Source of the DNA: Candidatus Treponema excrementipullorum
Lineage (GTDB): Bacteria > Spirochaetota > Spirochaetia > Treponematales > Treponemataceae
NCBI GenBank assembly: GCA_018883625.1
Contig: JAHLFV010000163.1
Span: forward strand, 1-12,644
DNA: 12,644 bases
Reading direction: 5' to 3'
Position 1 is the first letter of the stretch. Every line of letters starts with the position of its first letter. Positions 5,481-12,644 of this stretch are shown one piece after another. A model generated the notes under the pieces. It saw nothing but the letters and a program-made list of their open reading frames with translations, was not told the origin of the DNA and made no database searches. The translations under genes were made by a program, and so were the position numbers.

Positions 5481-5663
5481 ATGATAGAAATAAATTTGGC
5501 ATTATCAGTTGAAGACATTGAAATAATACAATGTCTTCAAAACAGTGAAGATAAAAAAATAGCCAATTTTGCTGGCAAAATTTTGGATACAATCCAAACG
5601 GAAATCAAACAAACTGAGATTAATCATCAAGCAATTTTGAATTTACTTGAGGAACAAAGATGA
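5481..5663 (+). CDS. Small hypothetical protein, 60 aa
   Basis: ATG 5481 is preceded by AGAGGT (5471-5476) with a 4-base gap, and its TGA overlaps the trbF ATG as ATGA. The product is acidic and appears entirely helical: SVEDIEIIQCLQNSEDKKIANFAGKI is followed by Glu/Gln/Ile/Leu-rich sequence with possible coiled-coil spacing. There is no membrane segment or signal peptide, and no family is recognised. Coupling to trbF suggests a role with the secretion system, but this rests on position alone. Confidence 0.65.
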   Translation: MIEINLALSVEDIEIIQCLQNSEDKKIANFAGKILDTIQTEIKQTEINHQAILNLLEEQR

Positions 5664-6325
5664 AAAATCAATGGCCACTAGAAAAGGAAAAAACAGGTTT
5701 TGACCCGTTGGGAGAATATGACCGGCTCATGGGAGAAAAATGCCGGGAAGCATCTGCATGGAGATTTAGGACGTTGTTGACCATGGTTGCCAATATCATA
5801 CTTTTAGTTATAACAGGAGTTTCATTGACAACAAACAAAACGGTACCGGTATTTATTATGGAAAATGAGTTGGGAGAATTGACTTATTTGGGTAAGTACT
5901 CAAAAGATTATGCAGCTGGAAAAGTAACAGAGAAAATGATACAGGCTCATATTCGGCAATTTATCACCAATATGTTTACCATTCCCACTGATTCTGAAGT
6001 GCTCAGGAACAATATTATGTTCTGTTATGCAGCACTGACAAAGGATTCTGCTTCGAAATTTACCCGATTTCAAAAAGAGGATAATCCGTTTGACAATTTT
6101 GGAATGCGAGTCAGACGTGTACAGATTGAAAGTATACTGGCATTAAGTGATAGCAGTTATCAAGTTGATTTTTGGGTTACAGAGACTTTGCCGGATGGAG
6201 GTTCCGAAAAAGTGTTAAAAAAACGTTCTGTTTTGACTACGACGTTGATGCAGCCTAGTGAGGATGACACTAATTTTAATCCAGCCGGTATTTATATTAC
6301 CAATTTTGATGTTACAAACTTATAA
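5660..6325 (+). CDS. trbF: TrbF/VirB8-family T4SS inner-membrane protein
   Basis: A 221-residue bitopic inner-membrane protein of the conjugative type IV secretion system. VirB8/TrbF proteins nucleate the inner-membrane platform and link it to VirB9 and VirB10. The N-terminus is a short cytoplasmic part with DPLGEYDRLMGEKCREASAW, the membrane helix is about residues 38-56, and the rest is periplasmic. Family marks include VPVFIMENELGELTYLG, AHIRQFITNMFTIPTD, EDNPF, IESILALSDSSYQVDFWVTET and the C-terminal NPAGIYITNFDVT, which matches the NPxGlYVtdF ending of TrbF and argues for the P-type (Trb) branch rather than classical VirB8. It is ATGA-coupled to the preceding small gene, with trbG starting 9 bases after its stop. 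Confidence 0.92.
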   Translation: MKNQWPLEKEKTGFDPLGEYDRLMGEKCREASAWRFRTLLTMVANIILLVITGVSLTTNKTVPVFIMENELGELTYLGKYSKDYAAGKVTEKMIQAHIRQFITNMFTIPTDSEVLRNNIMFCYAALTKDSASKFTRFQKEDNPFDNFGMRVRRVQIESILALSDSSYQVDFWVTETLPDGGSEKVLKKRSVLTTTLMQPSEDDTNFNPAGIYITNFDVTNL

Positions 6326-6334
6326 GGAGTTATC

Positions 6335-7258
6335 ATGAAAAAAATATTTATTTTATTACTGTCGATTTTTTTTGTCGGTTGCAAAACCGTAGATCTTGAA
6401 GAATTAAACAGCATACAAACCGAGGTCGTAGTTGTTGAAGAACAAGCTGAAGTAGATTTTTCAAAAGCTGTTATTTTTTTGGATTCTCCGGAAGTCAGAG
6501 AGGTTGAAGATAAAGAAAGTACAACGATTACCGGCCAAGAGGCTTTAATTGCAAACCTTAAAGACATTACAGTCCTTCCTGAATATTTCGATGGTAGACT
6601 GAAAGGCTGGATTTACAAGGAAGGATCTGTGTACCAAGTAATTACACAAACATATCATTCAACCTTGATTCTGTTTGAACCGGGTGAGGTTATTTTAGAA
6701 ACGCCTTATGTGTCAGAACCTGACGTGTGGAGATTTTCGAGAGGCATCGGACTTAAAAACGGCGTGCCACAACATCATCTTTTAGTAAAACCGGATTATT
6801 CGAATTTAAATTCCACCTTGGTTGTCGTCACCGACCGAAGAGTATATCAAATGGAACTGGTAAGTACCAAAACGACATATATGCCCACTGTCCAGTGGCT
6901 GTACCCGCAAACAATTGCCGACGGAGAGACTTGGAAGCAGTATCAAGAAGAAAAATTATTTACGGAAGAAGGTAATGTCCGCCGAGATCAAGTTTCTTTT
7001 GATTATAAAATGAGACATTCTGTATTTAAAATCCCCACTTGGCTACCAACACAAGTGTATGATGACGGCCAAAGAACATACATAATACTTAATGACAAAA
7101 GTCTTTTAACTGAATATCCGGCAGTTTTTAATGAGAAGAATGAAATAATAAATTACCGGGTCAAAGATAATATTATCATCATTGATAATTTGATCGAAAA
7201 AGTTACGTTAAATCTGGATGGGAAAAAAGTAACAATTGAAAAGAAAAAGGACAAATAA
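6335..7258 (+). CDS. trbG: TrbG/VirB9-family T4SS protein, predicted lipoprotein
   Basis: A 307-residue component of the T4SS core complex that spans periplasm and outer membrane and contacts TrbI/VirB10. The N-terminus is a type II signal peptide ending FFVGC, with the lipidated Cys at residue 16, then an acidic linker with EVVVVEEQAEV. The VirB9 domain follows: GSVYQVITQTYHSTLILFEPGEVI, VWRF, HHLLVKP, NLNSTLVVVTDRRVYQMEL and TYMPTVQWLYPQ. The second conserved part, WLPTQVYDDGQRTYIILND, ends near the C-terminus with VTLNLDGKKVTI. Lipidation of the VirB9 homologue is notable because the lipoprotein role is usually filled by a separate small protein (VirB7 or TrbH), and none is seen here. The ribosome site is AAGGAG at 6323-6328. 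Confidence 0.93.
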   Translation: MKKIFILLLSIFFVGCKTVDLEELNSIQTEVVVVEEQAEVDFSKAVIFLDSPEVREVEDKESTTITGQEALIANLKDITVLPEYFDGRLKGWIYKEGSVYQVITQTYHSTLILFEPGEVILETPYVSEPDVWRFSRGIGLKNGVPQHHLLVKPDYSNLNSTLVVVTDRRVYQMELVSTKTTYMPTVQWLYPQTIADGETWKQYQEEKLFTEEGNVRRDQVSFDYKMRHSVFKIPTWLPTQVYDDGQRTYIILNDKSLLTEYPAVFNEKNEIINYRVKDNIIIIDNLIEKVTLNLDGKKVTIEKKKDK

Positions 7259-7260
7259 CC

Positions 7261-8958
7261 ATGAAAGAAAAAAAAGAATACGACAATGAGCTTGAAGGTG
7301 ATGTTTCCGCAGAAGAATATACTGAAAACGTACCAACAGAAGAAAATCCGGAAACATTCTCTTTACAAGAAGACACAGAAGATTTCTCTGATGTGTATTC
7401 AGAATCTTTTGGCTCTGACTCAGAAACTGATTTAACTGACGAAAGTTTAGATATCCAAGAACAAGGAGAATCTGATTGGGGTATTGAAGAAAGTTCACCT
7501 GAATATGAATCCCTTGAAGATCCCCAAGAGTATGAAGGAAATCCGGCTGATAACGACGGACTTGACAGTTATGAGGAAGACATTGACCAGGTAGAAAAAA
7601 CAACAGAAGAACAGGATGGTGAAAGTGACATTGACAGTGAAGCATCTATCAAGCAGGGGATAACGAGAGAAAAAAACAAAGCTCCTTTTCTTGATAAGTT
7701 TAAAATATTGCTGATTATTTTTGCCTCATTGATTATTCTTATTCTTGCAAGTGTATTCCTTGTGCCAGGGAACAAAAAAAAGGAACAGGAAGATTTGCTG
7801 GATAAAAAAGGTGCAGCATATATTCCTGACAAAATAAAAACATGGGAACCGAATAAGTTTCTTACAGAAAATTCCCCGTTTCCCGGTAATACAAGTTCAC
7901 CTACCCCGGATAAAACAGATGATACACTGACTGATGAAGAAATTGAGGGGCTTATAAGCTCAATTCCTTACTCTGATGAAGCACAAGAACAAAACACTGC
8001 ACCGGTTCCCGTTCCGACAAATACGACGGGGTATGTATCAACGGCAGTTGTCCCTACCCGACCAATAACCAATGCAAATGAGCAACAAAAACAAATCCCC
8101 AGAATGCCCCTGAGTGATTATAGCTCACCGATTGGAGGAACAAGCTCTTATCAGAATACAAACATGGGCAATGGAACATCTTCTTACATGACATCTTCTG
8201 ATTATGCTGCATACAGCCAAAACAGAATGAATGACTTAATGGCTCAGATGCAAGGGTTAAATGCCAATACCAATAGTTACCTTAGCCAAAACATGCAGAA
8301 TAATAAGCAGCAGTTTTTTAATCAGAATTCAGGTAATACCAACATGCAGTGGAACAATGAGTATAGCCTATTCTATGGGACAATTATTCCAGCTGTATTG
8401 ATAACCGGAATCAATACAGATTTACCCGGAGTTGTCATTGCCCAAGTAACAAGCAATGTTTATTCGTCCCAGACCGGAGAATACTTATTGATTCCTGCCG
8501 GAACAAAGATTTATGCAACATATAACTCATCAGTAAGTTACGGACAAGACAGAGTGCAAGTTGCATGGAATAAAATGATAAGGCCGGATGGACTTGAAAT
8601 AGATCTTGGAAATTTCGTTGGTGTAGATAAGAGAGGCTATGCAGGATACGACGGCTGGGTTAACACCCATCCTTTTGAAACTCTTAAAGCCCTGGGTTTA
8701 ATTGCAGCTTTTTCAATTTTTGACACCAAAATTGGTAACATGCAAGCTGCCCAAGATAATATGTACGCCCAAAATGTCATTGCGGAAACATATTCTGAAA
8801 TTAACAAATTGGGAGGAAAAATCATTGACAGAGCATTAGATATACAACCTACAATTACGATACCGCAGGGTAAAGAAGTAAAAATTATCACAAATGTGAC
8901 AATGACGCTTCCACCCTTCGAACAGAAACAGGTGTATGAAAAATATGTTCGTAAATAA
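7261..8958 (+). CDS. trbI: TrbI/VirB10-family T4SS core protein
   Basis: A 565-residue energy-sensing core protein that crosses from the inner membrane to the outer-membrane pore. Residues 1 to about 140 are a long, strongly acidic cytoplasmic part (Glu/Asp/Ser/Tyr-rich), much longer than in classical VirB10. The membrane helix is about 149-168, followed by a Pro/Thr/Asn/Gln-rich flexible periplasmic linker (about 175-365). The VirB10/TrbI domain is about 368-560, with IIPAVLITGINTDLPGVVIA, LLIPAGTKIYATYNS, VQVAWNKMIRPDGLEIDLGN, VNTHPFETLKALGLIAAF and the C-terminal ITNVTMTLPPF. The start lies two bases after the trbG stop, so it is translationally coupled. It is the last gene of the tight block, with 76 bases before the next gene. 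Confidence 0.94.
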   Translation: MKEKKEYDNELEGDVSAEEYTENVPTEENPETFSLQEDTEDFSDVYSESFGSDSETDLTDESLDIQEQGESDWGIEESSPEYESLEDPQEYEGNPADNDGLDSYEEDIDQVEKTTEEQDGESDIDSEASIKQGITREKNKAPFLDKFKILLIIFASLIILILASVFLVPGNKKKEQEDLLDKKGAAYIPDKIKTWEPNKFLTENSPFPGNTSSPTPDKTDDTLTDEEIEGLISSIPYSDEAQEQNTAPVPVPTNTTGYVSTAVVPTRPITNANEQQKQIPRMPLSDYSSPIGGTSSYQNTNMGNGTSSYMTSSDYAAYSQNRMNDLMAQMQGLNANTNSYLSQNMQNNKQQFFNQNSGNTNMQWNNEYSLFYGTIIPAVLITGINTDLPGVVIAQVTSNVYSSQTGEYLLIPAGTKIYATYNSSVSYGQDRVQVAWNKMIRPDGLEIDLGNFVGVDKRGYAGYDGWVNTHPFETLKALGLIAAFSIFDTKIGNMQAAQDNMYAQNVIAETYSEINKLGGKIIDRALDIQPTITIPQGKEVKIITNVTMTLPPFEQKQVYEKYVRK

Positions 8959-8971
8959 ATTTGCCCTTTAA

Positions 8972-9000
8972 TTTACAAAATAATAAAGTTAAGCTATTAT
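8972..9000 (+). promoter_or_regulatory. Promoter candidate for the Ig-repeat lipoprotein gene
   Basis: TTTACA (8972-8977) and TATTAT (8995-9000) are separated by exactly 17 bases; each box matches the sigma-70 consensus at 5 of 6 positions. It lies in the only sizeable gap of the right half, after trbI, and 34 bases before ATG 9035. This suggests the lipoprotein gene can be expressed separately from the trb operon. In AT-rich DNA such matches arise by chance, so this remains a candidate. Confidence 0.5.
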
Positions 9001-9034
9001 AAATTACAACACAGAGCAGTACAGGAGGTATAAC

Positions 9035-12000
9035 ATGAGTTCGAATAAACCTAAAAAGTCTCTTTTTATTTTAGGGATATTTCTCCTTTTTGTTTTTTCA
9101 TCATGTCAATTTTTTAATGATGGAAGAATAGATCAGACATCAAAGAATAAACTGACAAGTCTATCTTTTGGAAAGCAACAGATGACAGTCAAAGTCGGAG
9201 AAATGGCACACGTTGCAGTCAACATAACTCCATCTTCAGTCAAGAATGACGTAAAACTTATTTGGGAGTTTAACGCAGAAAAAATACAGGTACAAGAACT
9301 GTCTGGAGGTGCGGTTATTACCGGAGTCAAAGAAGGACAGACAACTGTTACGGTACGAGCTGAAAATCTGAGTGCAGCTTTGATTGTTACCGTGGCAGGA
9401 TACACAGATGGTGCAGTCCAAGAAATGGACCCATACATCACCTCAAATCAGTCTATTTTACAGATGAATAAAGGGGATACATCAAGATTGAGTGTATCAC
9501 TTTTTAATGGCAGTGCAACTGATATAGACGGATATACTTGGACTGTTATTGATAATACCAATGTTGTTTCCCTGTCTCCCAATGGCCAGCACGCTTTGGT
9601 AACAGCGAAAGAAGACGGATATGCTCGAATTAAAGTAACGCATAATAAGGCTGCTCACCCATATTATTTTGGTGTATATGTTTTTGCAGATTTATCCAAA
9701 ACCACATACATTACAACGACCCAAAATATAGTCACACTTAATAAAGGTAAAGAACAGACGATTACGGTTAACTTACAAAATCCGCCAAATCAAAATTACC
9801 AAGCAGGATTTAAATGGGAAGTTTTGGATACAGAAGGAAGTAACCCATCTTGCATATCGACAACATTTAACGGTAACCAGGCAATTGTCAGAAGTGAACA
9901 GGGAGGCCAAGCTGTTCTCCGTGTTACTCATCCAGATGCAGGAATATATCCCCTTGATATCACTGTTCGATGTGTTGAAATTGTAAAAAATGTATATATC
10001 GAACCGTCTGAAACACTGGTGGTAATCAACGGAACAGAAGAAAAAGAAGTTACTGCAAGCCTTGCAGGACTTCCGGAAGGAGAATCTTATTCTCCTGATG
10101 AATTTGTTTTCGAAGTTTTGGATAAAGATATTGTAGCTTCATATTCCCATTCTGACAGAATTTTTTTAACAGGACTGAAAAACGGTAGCACCAAAATAAT
10201 TATTTCACACCCCATGAGTGCCACTAAAAGAGAAGTTTTGGTGGTAACAGAAAATCAAACCGGTGGTGCAGTAGATGCTTCTCACTATATAACCACAAGT
10301 CAGAATTACATTAAAACGAAAGTCACAGCAGAAGAAACCCTTTTGAACATATTGCTTAAAGGTGGCGTTCCCGGCGACGAGAAAAACTTCAACTGGGAAA
10401 TCAAACATTCGCCAGTAGATGGACATTCTAAAGTCATAGAATTTGAAACAACAGATGGAAATGTTTCAGAATCAACGAGAGTTGCAGCAAATACAGCAAT
10501 CGGAGGACTTGGACACGTTACTCCTTTAGCAGAAGGAACAGCAACTATTGTCATTACACACCCGAAAGCATATTATCCGACAGAAATTCTTGTGAAAGTA
10601 CTTCCTGCCAATGCAGTATTGGAAGAGCAGTTTTATTTTTCCGGTACAGGTTTTGTGACATTCTTAAACAGTGAAACATATACGTACAATGTTGACACTG
10701 TCGGATCGAATGCGACTGAATCAGACATCCAGTGGACAGCTGATAATGACAAGTTAAAAATCCTTGCAAACGGCAAGTCAGCTGTGTTATCTTCAACAGC
10801 AACGGGTGCAAATGTATTTAACCTGACAATCAATCATCCCAATGCCCAAAATCCCAAAAAAGTTGTAGTTATTACCGGAGATACACAAGAAGAAATCAAT
10901 TCAGTCAAAGTATTTTTCTCTGATAAAATATACCATTCTGTAAATGTGGGAAAAACAACAAACCTCTTTGTCAATGCAATAGGCTTTGGCCGATACGATG
11001 AAGAGTCTGAACAATACATTCCCGAAGATTTTTCCACCATATCATGGACAAGCAAAAATCCATCAATAGCAATTGTTGAAAAAAGTGATGATGATCCATT
11101 AACTGGTATTGTTACGGGAAAATCCGCCGGACAGACTACTGTCACAGCATCTTACAATGGAACATCACTTGAGTTTACTGTAACTGTATATCCGGAAGAC
11201 GTTGATATTGGACAAGTTGAAAAAACAATTTACCTTACAACGTCAAACAACGTAGTTATTTTATCAAAACCCGGCGATAAAAGAATCACTGTTAGTGCAA
11301 TAGGACTGGAGCCAAGTAAATTATCAGGAATTACATGGACATCTTCTGCACAAGATATAGCCACTGTAGTAGGTAACGGGGAAAGTGCAACGATTACCGG
11401 TATCAAGGAAGGAGAAGCACAGATAACAGTAAGTCATCCATTAAGCGAGAACCAGCTGACTATTTATGTGAGAATTGGTAGCGAATATGTTATAGATGAT
11501 AAACCGGTCGTTTATATTACGCCTTCGACAGAGGTTATAGCTCTTACCAAAGATTCTCCACAATTTAAACTTGATGCAGCCTTGATGAATTATCAAGGGG
11601 TAACACCATCAGAATTTTCTTTTGCCATTACAGATCCCAGTATTGCCAATATTACTTCCCAGTTTGCAACAGGCTATGCCTTTATTAAACCTTTTGGCTT
11701 AGGAGTAACAGAGGTAACAATCAGTCACCCTGATGCAGTCAGTGATAAAAAAGTCCTCGTAGTGGTAGGCAACACCCAAGAAGAATTGGAAGGGTTTAAG
11801 TATTTGACTACGGGACAGAATGTCATCACAATGGCAGAAGGAAGCACCAAAAATATTTCAGTCAGCATTGCAAACACGCAAGAAATTTTTCTTGATGGTT
11901 TCAGCTGGACATCAGACAATCCCTCTGTTGTTGGAGTCGGGATATCAAGTAGCTCTACAGCTTTAATTACCGGTAATAAGCCTGGAACGACGAAACTCAT

Positions 12001-12644
12001 CGTAACACATAATGAGTGTGATTATCCCTTAGAAATTATTGTGCAGGTTGTAGACAAATCTTTCCTGCAACAAAATCCGTTCATCCAAACCGCTCAGAAT
12101 GTTATCACAACCGTTGTTGCAAGCAATTGGACAACGGTGACAGCAGAACTTGTCGGAGGAACAAAAGAGGATGCAGCTGACTTCGTTTGGTCATCAACAA
12201 ATAGCCAAATATTACAGGTCGTCGGACAAAACGGCGAAGGACGGTTAAGAGGAATTGCAGAAGGAATGGCTTATGTAACAGTAACCCACCCCAAATCTGT
12301 GTATGAAGCCCAAATTCTTGTAATAGTCTCCCCTGCTTCATCGGTAAATTACAGTATCAGCGTGGGAGAAAATATTATACAACTCAAACCGGCCGGAAAC
12401 AGTAAAACCATTACGGCTACGTTAGTAGGCGGAGACATCAACGATAAGTACAACTTCAAATGGTCTCTTGATGTGTACGACGTAGTAGATATGACGTATA
12501 CGGCCAATACGGCAATCATTACCCCGAAACAGCAAGGACAATGTACCTTGACTGTATCACACCCCAAATCTGCATACTCTCAACAGGTTATTATCAAAGT
12601 GTCTGAGTATACAAACTTTGGTTTTGGTATAACAAACAAAACCA
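9035..12644 (+). CDS. Giant Ig-like (BIG2-repeat) surface lipoprotein (3' end beyond window)
   Basis: The frame is open from ATG 9035 (AGGAGGT at 9023-9029, five bases upstream) to the window end, at least 1203 residues with no stop. It begins with a type II signal peptide: a Lys-rich start, a Leu/Phe-rich core and FSSC, with the lipidated Cys at residue 24. The rest is a chain of Ig-like domains of the bacterial BIG2 type, each about 93-97 residues. Most contain a Trp in 'WxS/WxV', a 'G-x-A-x-ITG/VxG...G-x-T/A-x-ITV' stretch and end in a [TS]H[PN] motif before a final beta strand such as ILVKV. The [TS]H[PN] anchors lie at residues 203, 299, 392, 509, 601, 801, 898, 992, 1085 and 1176. Lipid anchoring plus an extended rod suggests a cell-surface or periplasmic scaffold. 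Its place directly after trbI suggests a role in donor-recipient contact. IncHI plasmids carry large Ig-like proteins that aid conjugation, which supports this only by analogy. Confidence 0.9.
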   Translation, partial: MSSNKPKKSLFILGIFLLFVFSSCQFFNDGRIDQTSKNKLTSLSFGKQQMTVKVGEMAHVAVNITPSSVKNDVKLIWEFNAEKIQVQELSGGAVITGVKEGQTTVTVRAENLSAALIVTVAGYTDGAVQEMDPYITSNQSILQMNKGDTSRLSVSLFNGSATDIDGYTWTVIDNTNVVSLSPNGQHALVTAKEDGYARIKVTHNKAAHPYYFGVYVFADLSKTTYITTTQNIVTLNKGKEQTITVNLQNPPNQNYQAGFKWEVLDTEGSNPSCISTTFNGNQAIVRSEQGGQAVLRVTHPDAGIYPLDITVRCVEIVKNVYIEPSETLVVINGTEEKEVTASLAGLPEGESYSPDEFVFEVLDKDIVASYSHSDRIFLTGLKNGSTKIIISHPMSATKREVLVVTENQTGGAVDASHYITTSQNYIKTKVTAEETLLNILLKGGVPGDEKNFNWEIKHSPVDGHSKVIEFETTDGNVSESTRVAANTAIGGLGHVTPLAEGTATIVITHPKAYYPTEILVKVLPANAVLEEQFYFSGTGFVTFLNSETYTYNVDTVGSNATESDIQWTADNDKLKILANGKSAVLSSTATGANVFNLTINHPNAQNPKKVVVITGDTQEEINSVKVFFSDKIYHSVNVGKTTNLFVNAIGFGRYDEESEQYIPEDFSTISWTSKNPSIAIVEKSDDDPLTGIVTGKSAGQTTVTASYNGTSLEFTVTVYPEDVDIGQVEKTIYLTTSNNVVILSKPGDKRITVSAIGLEPSKLSGITWTSSAQDIATVVGNGESATITGIKEGEAQITVSHPLSENQLTIYVRIGSEYVIDDKPVVYITPSTEVIALTKDSPQFKLDAALMNYQGVTPSEFSFAITDPSIANITSQFATGYAFIKPFGLGVTEVTISHPDAVSDKKVLVVVGNTQEELEGFKYLTTGQNVITMAEGSTKNISVSIANTQEIFLDGFSWTSDNPSVVGVGISSSSTALITGNKPGTTKLIVTHNECDYPLEIIVQVVDKSFLQQNPFIQTAQNVITTVVASNWTTVTAELVGGTKEDAADFVWSSTNSQILQVVGQNGEGRLRGIAEGMAYVTVTHPKSVYEAQILVIVSPASSVNYSISVGENIIQLKPAGNSKTITATLVGGDINDKYNFKWSLDVYDVVDMTYTANTAIITPKQQGQCTLTVSHPKSAYSQQVIIKVSEYTNFGFGITNKT
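9149..12644 (+). repeat. Tandem Ig-like domain units, about 280 bp each
   Basis: Repeated units in the lipoprotein, anchored by the [TS]H[PN] codons at 9641, 9929, 10208, 10559, 10835, 11435, 11726, 12008, 12287 and 12560. Spacings are mostly 273-291 bases. The 351-base step (10208 to 10559) marks an extended unit with an insertion. The 600-base step (10835 to 11435) contains a diverged unit, seen as GQTTVTASYNGTSLEFTVTV near 11150. One further unit precedes the first anchor, so about twelve units are visible. DNA similarity between units is low, so they are old repeats rather than recent duplications. Confidence 0.8.

Noticed and set aside
7208..7645. A 145-codon minus-strand frame over the trbG/trbI junction
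   Set aside because: Its Leu/His/Gln-rich product is what the reverse complement of the acidic trbI N-terminus gives, and both + strand genes here are secure.
8959..9034. Possible terminator after trbI
   Set aside because: No GC-rich hairpin with a T run is present; the gap is better explained by the promoter candidate.
9133..12567. Several open frames of 70-100 codons on the minus strand across the Ig-repeat gene
   Set aside because: They are antisense to a continuous, clearly coding + strand frame with regular domains. They lack ribosome sites and recognisable products, and their low-complexity content mirrors the coding strand.
1..12644. tRNA, rRNA, CRISPR array, insertion sequence or integrase
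   Set aside because: No cloverleaf, regular short-repeat/spacer pattern, transposase motif or terminal inverted repeats were seen; the only repeats are the iteron-like sites and the protein-level Ig units.

Overview
The window is AT-rich and densely coding. Every supported gene is on the + strand and many are joined by ATGA/TGATG overlaps or very short gaps, so most of it probably forms one or a few long operons of a conjugative element (ICE or plasmid). The best guess at the host is a spirochaete, possibly Treponema-like. This rests on strong AGGAGG ribosome sites, several lipoproteins with loose lipoboxes (LFFSC, FFVGC, FSSC), low GC, and a P-type (Trb) type IV secretion system in a diderm. 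It is an inference, since nothing in the window is a taxonomic marker.

Layout. (1) 1-2289: the tail of a membrane protein, two unrecognised membrane proteins, a lipoprotein nuclease of the staphylococcal-nuclease family, a 45-aa charged peptide and a small two-helix membrane protein that resembles VirB3/TrbD. (2) 2289-5663: a phage-flavoured DNA-metabolism block. It holds a DUF4406 protein with a cysteine-rich tail, a small hypothetical, the first 38 codons of a C5-cytosine methyltransferase that stops abruptly, a complete DPPY-type amino-methyltransferase, a replication-initiator-like protein (winged-helix-type N-terminus, zinc ribbon at the C-terminus), SSB and a 60-aa protein. (3) 5660-8958: trbF (VirB8), trbG (VirB9, predicted lipoprotein) and trbI (VirB10), the periplasmic and outer-membrane core of a P-type T4SS. 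(4) 9035-12644: a very large lipoprotein, open past the window end, built of about twelve Ig-like (BIG2-type) repeats of about 93-97 residues, with its own good promoter candidate.

The most interesting signal is inside the replication-initiator gene. Four 17-bp repeats at 4364-4468, not all in the same reading frame, are followed by a very AT-rich stretch bounded by an inverted repeat. This is the architecture of the lambda-O type origin, where the initiator gene carries its own iterons and unwinding region. The SSB gene lies directly downstream. The element therefore seems to carry a phage-like self-replication module set into its conjugation operon, followed by a giant Ig-repeat surface lipoprotein that could act in cell-cell contact during mating.
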